Part shown: piece by piece, positions 48,500-62,304 of the stretch | Layout: each line of letters starts with the position of its first letter | How positions within the stretch are numbered: the first letter of the stretch is position 1 | Notes under the pieces: model-generated | Database searches by the model: none | What the model was told of the DNA's origin: nothing | Seen by the model: only the letters and a program-made list of their open reading frames with translations | DNA from: Sparassis latifolia | Taxonomy: Eukaryota > Basidiomycota > Agaricomycetes > Polyporales > Sparassidaceae | DNA length: 64,000 bases | Direction: 5' to 3' | Assembly (NCBI GenBank): GCA_018466975.1 | Contig: CM031556.1 | Location: 620,001-684,000 of the forward strand | Translations under genes and position numbers: made by a program

Positions 48500-48779
48500 C
48501 ACTGGATGCAATTTCCAATAAATTGGTGGGAGTACGTGAATATTATTTGAAAGATAGAGTGAATAAATTTAGTGTAAGTGGCACAGCTTACAAGAGACTT
48601 ATCTGAAAGTTATTTGAAACCTATTTTAAAGTAGAAATAACTTCATAATAAGTTTTTCATTTCTAGGATAACTTTCAGATAAGTCTCTCCTAAGCAGTGC
48701 AACTTACACTGAATTTATTCACTCTACTTTTCAAATAACTTTGCATAGTCTCCCAACTCATTGGAAATTGCATCCAGTG
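48500..48779. mobile_element. 280-bp MITE with TAA duplication, in E2
   Basis: Starts CACTGGATGCAATTTCCAAT and ends ATTGGAAATTGCATCCAGTG; almost the whole element folds back on itself. Direct repeat TAA on both sides (48497-48499 and 48780-48782), and the empty site CCAAGGTAACTATCTGATAG is preserved at 43131-43150 in E5. TAA duplications are typical of PIF/Harbinger-type MITEs. (A GTAAC duplication with ends starting ACTGG is an equivalent parse.). Confidence 0.88.
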
Positions 48780-49149
48780 TAACTATCTGATAGAAGCTTT
48801 TTAGAATCTCAGATTCTATAGTCATGCTACAATTTTTGTGATATTTTTATAATTTTTCAGGATTTTATAATGTCTAGTAAGCTCCTACAATATCTTACTA
48901 TATACTTTACTAACCTTTAGCAAGTTGCTTAGTATTGTAATAACCTCATAATAGCCTGGTATGCCACCTAGTATTTATTTGTAAGGCCTTATAATAGTCT
49001 GAAAGGCCACCTAGTATCAGTTTGTAGGGGTCTTACAACAATCTACAATGTTATCTACTGAATTTATACCACCTAGAAACTATTAATAAGCTCCTTATAG
49101 TCTAATATATTCTCTACTGACTGCTAGTATGCCATATAATAATGTCTAG

Positions 49150-49570
49150 TAAGCATCCTAGAACCACTACAAAAAATGATGCAAGAAACTGTTACAAATG
49201 TGCCTGTCTACAAGGATCACTACAAACAATGACCCTAGAAACTGTTACAAATGTTTCTACAAGAATCACAATAAAAATGTTACCAACTACCTATAAAAAC
49301 CACTCCAAAAAAGGTTACCAACATGCCTATAAGAACCACTACAAACAATGACACTAGAAAGTGTTACATATGTGCCTATATGAACCACTACAAAAAATGA
49401 CACTAGAAACTGTTGCAAATGTGCCTACAAGAATCACTACAAAAAATGTTACTAATATGTCTATAAGAATCACTACAAAAAATGACCCTAGAAACTGTTA
49501 CCAAAGTGCCTATACGAACCACTACAAAAATAACACCAGAAACTGTTACAAATGTGCCTATAGCAAGGTA
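49150..49570. repeat. TAGAAACTG/AATCACTAC tandem array in E2
   Basis: Same composite unit as 43840-44830, more diverged, with CACTACAAACAATG variants. Confidence 0.75.
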
Positions 49571-51044
49571 TCTGTATACTCTATAGTATCAGTTTGTATT
49601 GAGCTTACAATACTCTGTATATGTTACCTGATGTCACTTGTAAAAATCTCCAGTAACCTGCAATAGTGTCTAGTAATCTCTAGTAAATATCCTAGTATGT
49701 GAGTTTATAAGGGCCTTACAATAGTTAGATATACCATCTAGTATCAGTTTATAAGATGCTTACAATAGTCTAGTATACCACTTAGTATCCATTGGTAGGG
49801 GCCTTACAGTAGCCTACAAAGGGATATATTGACTTCTAGCATGTTGTATAGTAACACTTCGTAAGCCTCCTACAATGCCTTATTATACTGTTTATTGGAT
49901 TCTAGTACACCCTCTAGAATCAGTTTGTAATGGCCTCATAATATTCTGATCATCTAGTTTGTGTTGTAAAGGCCTTATAATAGTTTAAAATGTCACCTAG
50001 TATGGGTTTGTAAAGACCTTACAATTGTTGTCATAGCCTGTACTTATACCAAAACTCCGAGCCTATAGTGCTTAAAAGCTGCCTTACAACAGTTACTAAT
50101 GAAGCTAATGACCTGGAAGTCAAGCTCTATAGTGGTCCCGGGTATACCGGCTCTTTAGTCCAGAAACAGAAGTGCTGACTTTGAACATTTATCTGCATTT
50201 AGTAATTCTTCAGCCACCAGAGCGCTGAGAACGAAAAAAGTGTCGATGCGCTCGATTTTTTGGATCACTCGTTGTCCGCTCAAACCTTAACCAATTTAGG
50301 CAAGTCTCTTGCAACTGGTTCCCACACTTTCAGCCAAACTTGCAAGGCCTGTAGCTCACTCAATTCTACTCGGATTTTGATGAACCAAGTGGGCATTCCG
50401 ACCAGTTCTTTGAGCTGAATCTGATGGTACCACTTTCAGAACACAGGAATTACTTTCTGTGGTGCTACAATCCATTTTGACTGGAAGCACCTGTTTCTAC
50501 TCATCCAGCCAAACTTGCCAGGCTTGTAGTTCAGTCAATTCTGCTGGAATTTGGATGAACACTGTAGGCATTCTGACTGGATTTTAAAGCTAAATCTGAC
50601 ACTGTCACTTTTAGAACAGCAGAATCACTTTCTGCAGTGCTACAATCCATTTTCTCTATTCTCTCCCACTTTTGCTTGTTTCTTCAAGGAAAACAAAATG
50701 TGCACTACATGTAAAAAACAAGGTGCCCTGTATAACATGTTTATGTGCATTTTAGAGTCATTCAAAAATTTTCCTGCACTTCATGCTGAGCATTCTAATC
50801 TAAAACTGAGATATTTCAACCAGTTTTACTCAGATTTACTTGGTTTAAGAGAGCATTATACTCCATTTCCTTCACAGATTACAATGATACTGCTTTTCAT
50901 GTGTTGGAATTAGTATGTGCTTCTATAATTTCACTGACTATGATGCATTAGTTCTCTATGGCTGCTGTGGCACTTCTGTTGATCACTATTTGTGCAAGTC
51001 GCGCTGGTTTTCACTACAATCAGTTTGAAAGACCGACTGTATGC

Positions 51045-51244
51045 AAGCTGTAGTACAGTAACAACAGGCACTACAAAGTTTGTAGTTAAACCCTAGACCT
51101 AACCCAGGACTAGGTGCAGCCCATGCATACAAATTTGTATTGAAAAGTCATTCTCACGCATAGGGGCCGTTTCATCTGTCCCTCAGAATTTGGCGGAAGT
51201 CCTATCCCATAAAGAACGATTCCTTCGTACCTCAGGAATCATAA
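51045..51244 (+). repeat. conserved 200-bp Helitron tail (E2 reference copy)
   Basis: CTGTAGTACAGTAACAACAG through CCTAGACCTAACCCAGGACT, ACAAATTTGTATTGAAAAGT and GGCGGAAGTCCTATCCCATA to the hairpin. Close copies: 37941-38135 (E3), 39972-40173 (E4, decayed) and 63741-63955 (inverted, E6); a diverged one at 58110-58264 (E1). It is the most conserved part of the family, as expected for a recognition end. Confidence 0.8.
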
Positions 51245-54200
51245 TTACAGTGATCACAGATAAGTGTGCAGGTCAGAATATCTTCAAAGTGATTCAACAT
51301 CTCCTGCATAATGCATCTGTACCTATTACTGGAAATACATCAGAGTTAACTTGGTGCAAACTGAGTCTGATTCTGTCTCATGCATTCTCCATTGTCAATT
51401 TGCCAAGTTTAACATCTTCAAACACTTGCATAAAAAGCTGCAGGTGAATATTCTGCTGCTGAACATTGGACATCCACCATTCAGGTGAAGTTGTATACAC
51501 AGCATGTAAGATTGAAAAGAGACTGTCATAGGCACAACTGTATGTTCCTGTATTCCAAATAAAGCCTTACAGTGAAGCCAGATTTCCTGATATTATAGCA
51601 CTTGTAACCTTCTGTTTCTTAGACTGAAAGCCTGCTGTGTCTTCACTATGCTTACGCTTAGCACCACGTGCTGCACCAGGATCATTACTCAGAGTAACAA
51701 GGCTTTTTGTTCCTGCAGCTGCTACATAGCGGGCTAACTCTAACGCTTGATGTTCTGCTCGAGTTGGTGTCTTAGTTTCTGCAGTGTCTGTAGTGGATCC
51801 TTTCTTTGGTTTCTCCAAAAGTTTAAAGGGTGCAATTTCCAGTGGCTTCTCAATTATATATGATACCTCTTTTGACCATCTAATGGCGTGGTGTACTACT
51901 ATCTTAGAAATATAATCTTGGCCTTTCCATGTACGATATGCATGTATAACTGCACCACGAGTAGGACTATTAATAAATGCAGGCAATTTCTTGCTGTACT
52001 GTAGTCTAGTTATTTTATTTAACTGTTCTAAGTCTCAAAATTCTTGTCTTAAGTAGCCAGTTATGTCACCGGTAAACTTTGCTGGATCAAATTCTTGCAC
52101 AAGTATTGTACCTGCATATGTTGAACCTCGTGATAGACAGACTGATGTGTCCGACAGTTCTGATGATTACATACATTATCTAGACGAGTTCTGCCTTGAG
52201 AATTGAAGTCTGTCATTGCAAAGTTTGGAATTACTGCCACTTGATCTCAACTTATGTGCAGGCGTGCACCATTTGGCATTACACAGTCAATCTCTTGCAC
52301 TTGATGTGTAATAGGCACAACATTCAGAGGTAAGCCATTTAATTGAATAGGAGATGAAGGTGCAGTCAACTTTACAAATAGAGTATCAAGAGCCATTTTA
52401 TCTTGAGTAAGTGGTTGTGACTTCCAGCCAACTACAATGCCTTCAGCACCATTGGTGACACCACATTCAGTTGCTTCATTGTTCTTAATCATAACTGGCA
52501 GTCCAATACATAGGGACAATTTACCTGGATGATGGTTGGTACAACAGTGTGGCAAGTTCTAGAGTTTTTCCTGCAAGTGTGAACTGATCTTGTTTGATGA
52601 TCGCTTAGAATCTACTGTAGCAGACTTCTTCTTTAATTTTCTCTTCTTGTTACTAGTGTCTTCTGACTTCCAGCTGTCTATAGAATAAAGTGTCTGGAGT
52701 GTCTGACCAGTCTCTCTGGCAAATTGTGCAGAGCCAAGTTCATTGATTCGATCACGATATGCATTAAAGCTTATTATGATGGACACATTTCTGAATCTTG
52801 TCTGAGAGAGTTTAGGTTTGTCCGGACCCCTTTCAGCTATTCTAGACTGGAGCAACTTAATGTCTGCCTTAGTACAAGACTTGTATCTTAAATTCTCTAG
52901 TGCTGTTCGTAACTTCTTGTCTTCTTCACTTTGTGACCACTGGCACATGTTCTCTCGCAGAATAACTACAGTAGTGACCTGATGCCATAGTGCCTTGCCA
53001 ATAGAGGCCTCCTGCTATGAAGGACTATATGTTGTATGAATAACTGGTTCAATATTATGAGAATATAATGGACAGTTGTCAACTGCAGGTGGTAACTGCA
53101 CAAAGTCTCCAGCAAAAATCATATTAATTCCACCAAATGGTTCTTTATTGGCCATTGCCTTGCACATACGAGCACAGATTTTATAAAGACTCTTGCAATC
53201 AATCATAGAAACTTCATCCACAAAAATATAGTCGACATCCTTTAGTCATGCATGAACTTGACTAAGTTTTGCAATAGACTCTGAGCCATACTGACTTAAT
53301 CCAAGTACAGAGTGGTAAGTTGAACCCGATATTAATGCTGCAGCTGCACCAGTAGGGGCAATACACATAAATCTATAGCCTTCCTCTTGTGCAGTAAAAA
53401 AATCAATTAATGCTTTAATTACTTGTGACTTGCCAGTGCCAGCCATACCACCTACGTACATTTTCAACTGCTCTTCACTAGACTGAACTGCATGATTAGG
53501 TCAATCAATTGCTGACTATCATTATTTAATGCCTTGAATGACTTGTCAAGATACGACTGGTCAATAATCTTTACTTGGTCAATAGAATTGACTGCTTTAG
53601 TAATAGACTGACTAGACTTCTTAATTGCTGCTTGTGTCTCTCGAGCCTGTAGAATTGCATCACACTTCTTTAGAAGCAATGTTTTCCAAGCATTTCCAGT
53701 GCGACCTTGACCAGTTTGTATTGCAATGTCAGAATTAACAAAGCCTGGTTTTTGATTGAGTGGAAGTGCATCCATTGCATCAGAAGTTTGTAGCATGCGC
53801 TCTGCTTCTTGCATTTGAGCTGTACGGAATAATGCAGACCGATTTGGTTCATCATACTGGTCCAGGTTAAGCATACTTGCTTCATCAACAAGGTCAGCTC
53901 GCTGTCAAAGTGATCTAACAAGGCATTATTTGCATCAAAGGGAAGAATGTTTTGGCCCTTTCCTGCCTTTCTTGCAGCAGAATAATCATCTCGTGCATCA
54001 TTGCATTCATACCTAAGATTGAAAAACTTTAAAAGCTCATGCTGTCTCTCAGTAAGTTCATATTGGTTGAAGGAATCATCCCAAGTTACATCACTGTTTA
54101 CCTTCAGCTCAAGTTCAGTCCACCATGGTTTAAATAAAGTAAGCATAGTCATACAATAATCTTCACAGTTTCCTTTATCTCACCTAGGCAATGCTCCACC

Positions 54201-55869
54201 TACAAAGTTAGGTACCTGTGCATATCGCTCTGCTACTAGTTGCACGTAGTGTGTCTCATACTGTGGATGATCTTTAGAAAATTAATACCACGTGTAAGAG
54301 CCCTTGTCTGAATCAGGGTCTGAGGTTGATGTTTCATGGTCTTCTGGTAATTTACCATCATATTCTTCATCTTCAGAGTCATTTTCTGTTAGTGCAATTT
54401 TTGGTAGTGCATGCCAATCCCTTACTTGTGTGATGTGGGCCATTGCTTCGCATGGTAATAACAATTCCTGAAAGACTTTAAGGGAACCTTAGAGATTGTG
54501 GTAATTTCAACTTTTTTAATGTTTTAATTTTTTTCTGAGTTCTAAAGCAAGTAGTCTTAGTTCAAATTTGCTTAGAGTATACCTTACAATATCTCTACTA
54601 GTAAAGGCTCTTAATTGAAATTTAGACGTGTCTCACACATGAAATTTTATAGTCAAATTTTGTTTCCAGAATTTGAAAAAAATTATCTCAAAGGCAAGTG
54701 TCCACTGCTACATCACTTCCATAATGATACCTTTATACCTTAGGAATCATAATTATATTGTCTTATAATAATTTCTCATTAGTAGTAACTATAAAATTGA
54801 GCATTTTATAAGTTTTTAAAACTGCACAGTAGTTAATTCTACTTTATAGGCATATTTGTAGCATCTCTTCTAGTAGTAGCTACAACATTTTTATTTTGCA
54901 ATTTTTCCATATTTTTTATGATTTATTTAAGCCTGAAAACTGTCATCTATCATATAATCTGTTTATTAATAAGCACATTGTTTTGTTATGTTGCTAAAGC
55001 TCAAAGCACCTACTTTCAATTTAAAAGCATTTTGTAGTATGTTTACTGAGAATAGCTATAAATTTTCACAATCTGTAAATTTTTTGAATTTTTTAATATT
55101 TCTGAATCTTAAAACATTTTTAAATTTTTTAATTCATTTAATGTGTATCCTAATGTTCATCTTCTGGTGAAAACTATAAGATTTATTACTTTATAATTTT
55201 TCAAAGTCTTTACAGCCTTTCTCAGGCTTGAAACTCTCACAGTAAAGATAATAAGTTGTGTTATTTTATAATTTTAAAATTCTTTTTAGAAGTTAAAACA
55301 CTTCAAGAGACTCAAAATGTATATAAAGTATATATCACAGAATACCACACCACCAGTGACAGATGTGATTACCTGCATGATAACCTCTCGCATGACGAAG
55401 CGAGGATCACCTCTAATACACACTTATTCATCAGGATTGTGACCTGATAATGTCAAATCTGGCAATTTTGTGACTCAATTAGTGACAATGATAAAGCAGA
55501 TTTTTATTATTAATTTTCTAAGTTCAATAGCACTCACTTTTACTTCAAAAGTGCTTCAAGTGCATTTTATCACACATTTACTAGTCAAAACTATGAAACT
55601 TGTTGTTTCACAATTTTTTCAGATTAATTCGCATTTTTCTGAGTCTCAAAATGTTTAATGGTAATAACTAAAAAGTTTTTTAGTCTCTCAATGTTTTTGC
55701 AGTTTTCTACAAATTTTCTCAGCTTTAGAATAGTTACTTTTGCTCAAGTCCAATTTAAAATGTGTATTATAATCCACCTACTAGTGAAAACTGTAAGATT
55801 TGTCTTTTAGTTTTTTTCTTGCTGATTTGTTATAACAGTTTCAAGATCACTTACTTTGACTTCAAGAAC

Positions 55870-56220
55870 GAATGTGCCTATAAGATTCATTACAAAAAAT
55901 AACACAAGAAAGTGTTACACATGTGTCTATAGGAATCACTACAAAAAGTAGTGCTAGAAACTGTTACAAATATGCTTACAAGAATCACTACAAAAAATTA
56001 GACTAGAAACTGTTACACATGTGTTTATAAGAATCACTACACAAATGAGACTAGAAACTATTACAAATGTGCTTATAAGAATCACTACAAAAAATGTTAC
56101 CAACGTGCCTATAAGAATCACTACAAAAAATAACACTAGAAACTGTTACAAATGTGCCTATAAGAATCATTACAAAAAATGACGCTAGAAACTGTTACAA
56201 ATGTACCTACAGCATTGTAA
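55870..56220. repeat. TAGAAACTG/AATCACTAC tandem array in E1
   Basis: Seven or so units of the same composite repeat as in E2, E3 and E5. Confidence 0.75.
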
Positions 56221-58235
56221 TAAAATGTATGTAAGAAATTATATTCATTACTGACTCCTAGTATGCCATCTAGTAATATGTAGTAAGTGTTCTACAATGT
56301 CCCACTGTACTAAGTTGTGTCAGTTGATAAGGGCCTTACAATAGTTTACAAAGTTGCTTACTGACTCTTAGTATATTGTTGAGTAATATTCAGCAAGTCA
56401 ACAATAGCCTATTATACTGGCTTCTAATATACTGTATCACCTGATGTCACTTGTAAGAATCTCCAGTAACCTCACTAACCTGCAGTAGTGTGTAGAAATC
56501 TCTGGTAAATGTCCTAGTATGCGACTTTGTAAGGGCCTTACAATAGTTAGATATGTCACCTAGTGTCAGTTTATAATATGCTTACAATTGTCTAGTATAC
56601 GACCCGATTCACGAGGGCTTTACAGTAAAGTGATATATTGACTCCTAGCATGTTGTATAGTAATGTTTAGGAAGCCTCCTATAATGCCTTATTATACTGT
56701 TTATTGAATTCAAGTACACCCTCTAGTATCAGTTTGTAAGGATGTCATAATATTCTGATATGCCATCTAGTTTGTGTTGTAAAGGCCTTACAATAGTTTA
56801 AAATGTCACCTAGTATGAGTTTGTAGAGACCTTACAGTAGCTCAGACTTGCAAGATGTGTTACAATTGTTGTCATAACCTACTTATACCAAAAGTCCGAG
56901 CTTATAGTGCTTAAAAGCTGCCTTACAACAGTTACTAATGAAGCTAATAACTCGGAAGCCAAGCTCTATAGTCTCAGGTATACCTGCTTTAGTCCAGAAA
57001 CAGAAGTGCTGACTTTGAACATGTTTCCGCATTTAGTAATTCTTCAGCCACCAGAGCGCTGAGAACGAAAAAAGTGTCGATGCGCTCGATTTTTGGATAG
57101 CATCGACGCTTTTTGGTTGTCCGCTCAAACCTTAATCCAATTTAGGCAACTCTCTTTCTTTTCTGGGCTCAGAAACTTGTTCTGCCTGCTGTTCTCTCAG
57201 TTTTGCTTCAAATAACATGATTCTGGTGCACATTTTTATCAGTTTTTTGAGGAGAATTTAATGGTGTTATTTTCAGATAGCATCTAGTTATAATTACAGC
57301 GCTGTTTTAGCTTTTCTAACAGCAGTAAATTATAACAGTCACTGCATCTCAGCAGCACCTACAGAGCTCAAGAAAATGCAGAGATATAATCAAAAATTAT
57401 ATATCTAATCTCATAGTATATAATAACATTAAACAGTGTGCACTGTTAACTAGGAATGCACAGACTCATTCTAGCTTAATTATTAAATTCTGTTTGCTAT
57501 AAGTAGTTTCTCACTGTATTCTATAAAAGTGAGTGCTTCTGGACTTACAATATCTCATCTACCTATTATATATATGCCAGTAGAAGCAAAGCATGCTAAG
57601 GTGAAGAAAAGAACATTAGACCAAGTAATGATTCTGTTTTGTGGTCAGATATTCTATAATATATTTGGAAAAGCTTCCGTACTACAACATTGAGTTTTTA
57701 GTATAAGGATTGAGTATAATGATACATAGGAATGTCAATCAAAAGTTTAAAAGATGTAGGTCTGAGGTCAACTGTGATACTCCATATTAAAGTATGAAAT
57801 CAATAAGCCAACCTAAACACATCTTGATGAGTACTATCTACTATGACTTTGAGTTATTTAGAATAAAAATTGTGAAACATAGAATTAAAATCACAGAGAA
57901 ACAGAGGTCCGAGGTTAATCACAATATGGAATCTTACAATGCCAGCAATTAAATAAAAACATGAGTGCTATCTGTTATCTAATCTGAGTGCCCTAGCCAC
58001 CTATCTGTTGATGATGCTTTGTACAAGTCACATTGGTTTTCAATACAACTTTTTTTGAATGTCCACCTGTAGTTACAGTGTAGTCAAGTAAGTAGAACTA
58101 CTAGAACATTTGTAGATGGAGCTCAACCCTAACCTTAAGTCACCCATACAAATTTGTAGCCAAAATTTGTTCCCACAGTTTGGGGAAAACGTCGTGACAG
58201 GACAAGCGCCCATCTAAAGCTTATTCTGCATAAGA

Positions 58236-58262
58236 ACGATTCCTTCGTACCTCAGGAATCGT
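58236..58262 (+). other. terminal hairpin of E1
   Basis: ACGATTCC and GGAATCGT form an 8-bp stem around an 11-nt loop (TTCGTACCTCA), two bases from the element end. It is the perfect version of a hairpin present at the right end of every E copy (51216-51242 and 38107-38133 have one or two mismatches; inverted at 63743-63769). Confidence 0.8.
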
Positions 58263-58973
58263 AACTTCAAGTTTCTCAAGATAAATGTCCAACTCTGCAA
58301 GATTCTGCAGGATGTATATGGCTCCCAAGTTGTATCACCTAGAGTCCATTGTACACAGAATTCAACTCTTTGACCAATCCAGCGATGATTAGTGATAGTG
58401 TTTACTTCAAACTTATTTTCTTTGCCTTCACTATATCGTTTAGACATCTTCTTCTTGTCTGCACGTCGAATCCAGTCATACAAACTAATTGACTCAAGTT
58501 CTGGAGGCCGATGCATATAGTCAACAACTGGTGAGATGCCAATATACTTTCCATTGCTTTGACCTAGTATGACCTTGTTTGGAACTTGCCATTCATTTCC
58601 TTCAGGTTCAGATGTCTGTCAGACATTTTCAACTTCTTTGACATAACTGCACCAGTAGCAGACTTTAAAGTCATGACTTGTATAGTGGTCTGAATGCTGC
58701 AGTAAATATGAACATGCCATTGGTTCACCAATCTCAGACTTTGCTGTAAGAGATACAATCTTTGTCATAATCTTCTGTGCTTTCTGCAGTCAATCTAAGT
58801 CACCCTCTACGATATCTGAATTTCATTCAAATACGACCTGCACTGCCTGAAATATAATATGTGTCTTTAATGGAGACTTTGTAATATATAAGCTGATCCT
58901 CTGTATCGATAATGATTGTCGTTGGAGGAAAGGGAGAAATGATTGTAGCATCGAGCCAACATTTGCTGGTGAG

Positions 58974-59201
58974 TCACAGCTTTTGCTGCCACGTCCTGAC
59001 CTCTGTCTTCCTTGCCTCTGTCTCAGCCTCCTTCACGGTAAGAACCTTCTCTGTGCTGCGGGTCAAGTGTGACCAGTCCGATATGACCTTCTTGCATATT
59101 AGAATGCTGACTTCATTTGGAAGGGCTGGAATAATTTGATCTGGAGGTGCTGACATGACACATATAGTTCTCTGTCGAACAGCATATGATAGTTTACACA
59201 T
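58974..59201 (-). CDS. unrecognised ORF upstream of the helicase
   Basis: Open minus-strand stretch with SAPPDQIIPALPNEVSILIC then KKVISDWSHLTRSTEKV and a charged end (TVKEAETEARKTEVRTWQQK). Composition looks protein-like rather than random in this AT-rich setting. It may be an exon of a gene running toward the helicase, or the tail of something else. I do not recognise it. Confidence 0.3.
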   Translation of the reverse strand: MCKLSYAVRQRTICVMSAPPDQIIPALPNEVSILICKKVISDWSHLTRSTEKVLTVKEAETEARKTEVRTWQQKL

Positions 59202-59686
59202 GTTAAATTACAAATCATTGCGAGATTGGTATGCTAAATATGTTAGAATAATAAGGGGGATTGTGCACTAGCTCTACGACCTCATTCATCGCGAAAATAT
59301 CTTATAAATGTTCGTTTAGCATTAGTTTATATTATATATCAGAATGGTATTCTTACCAACTTCCTTGGGGAGACACTCATCATACAGAGCATTGAGATTG
59401 ATTCTTGTGTTGCCGACTTTAGCAATAAACTTGAAATATTGTCCAGTGATAACTTCCTTCTACAAATATGTGAATATCTGGATAAATGCTCGAGAGACAA
59501 CTAAACAAACATTTTCATCTTTCTCAAGATTTAATATCATTCGTGTCCGCTAAGCCAAGTGGTCGACCTTGTACATTTTTTTTGTTTGAACTCAAGTATT
59601 AGCAACTGATTGCTGTTTTGTAGTACCTAAGAGTCTGTATTGATATCACTCATTTCTGCATTACATTCTAATTTGTTTGCGATTAT

Positions 59687-62304
<2,618 letters not shown>

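Larger units (their letters stand above)
46896..51244 (+). mobile_element. non-autonomous Helitron copy E2, complete, in the protease region
   Basis: CTTGTGGGGAGTAGGCCACT after an A (46895) to CTCAGGAATCATAA before a T (51245), 4349 bp. Removing it joins LICDH and CNIEFESN in frame on the minus strand and rebuilds a CxxC pair, which fixes the boundaries. Body order as in E3: start region, 90-bp array (47870-48450), MITE (48500-48779), TAGAAACTG array (49150-49570), and the 200-bp tail (51045-51244) with terminal hairpin. Confidence 0.85.
54425..58264 (+). mobile_element. non-autonomous Helitron copy E1 in the helicase ORF
   Basis: CTTGTGTGATGTGGGCCATT after an A (54424) to CTCAGGAATCGTAA (58264), followed by C; 3840 bp. 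Removing it joins YLEKLEV to RDWHALPK. The left end carries a clear hairpin (ACCATGCGAAGCAATGGC on the minus strand). The interior differs from E2/E3 at the start (very AT-rich 54770-55860), then has the TAGAAACTG array (55870-56220) and the shared 56230-57140 body. A second, older tail ending AGGAATCATAA lies at about 54763, so the copy may be a composite of a 339-bp short element and a larger one. Confidence 0.75.
46415..58800 (-). pseudogene. Helitron PIF1-type helicase with chromodomain-like insert and C-terminal cysteine protease
   Basis: One reading path, in order. (1) 58800-58265: SEIGEPMACSYLLQHSDHYT, NEWQVPNKVILGQS, ISLYDWIRRADKKK, then a chromodomain-like segment (TNHRWIGQRVEFCVQWTLGD, TTWEP, frameshift, LAELDIYLEKLEV). 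(2) 54424-51567: RDWHALPK, CMTMLTLFKPWW, FNLRYECNDARDDYS, Walker A GGMAGTGKS, Walker B FVDEVSM, FAGDFVQLPP, KLSLCIGLPVMI, GYLRQEF. (3) After an in-frame TAA, 51566-51245 and 46895-46415: a USP/Ulp-like peptidase with YSCAYDS (Cys) and GGFHFTACI (His), plus CxxC pairs. Breaks: TGA at 58619, 54180, 53246, 52247, 52035; TAG at 53015, 52559; TAA at 54282, 51567; frameshifts near 58320, 53903, 53500 and in the protease. Dead here; motifs are clear. Confidence 0.85.
46234..59210 (-). mobile_element. putative autonomous Helitron (coding strand minus), decayed
   Basis: Left terminus at 46234 (CTTGCTTGGAGTGGGCCAAT after an A), a diverged version of the terminus of the non-autonomous copies. The minus-strand ORF pieces (46415-46895, 51245-54424, 58265-58800) rejoin once E2 and E1 are removed, so one element was hit twice by its relatives. 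The shared terminus suggests it mobilised them. The other terminus was not found; the end given here is the last possibly related ORF. No HUH Rep motif was seen in the window, so the N-terminal Rep part is missing, diverged or outside what I could read. Confidence 0.6.

Noticed and set aside
58900..59200. A possible HUH Rep domain upstream of the helicase
   Set aside because: No His-hydrophobic-His motif or paired tyrosines could be read in any frame between 58.8 and 59.7 kb.
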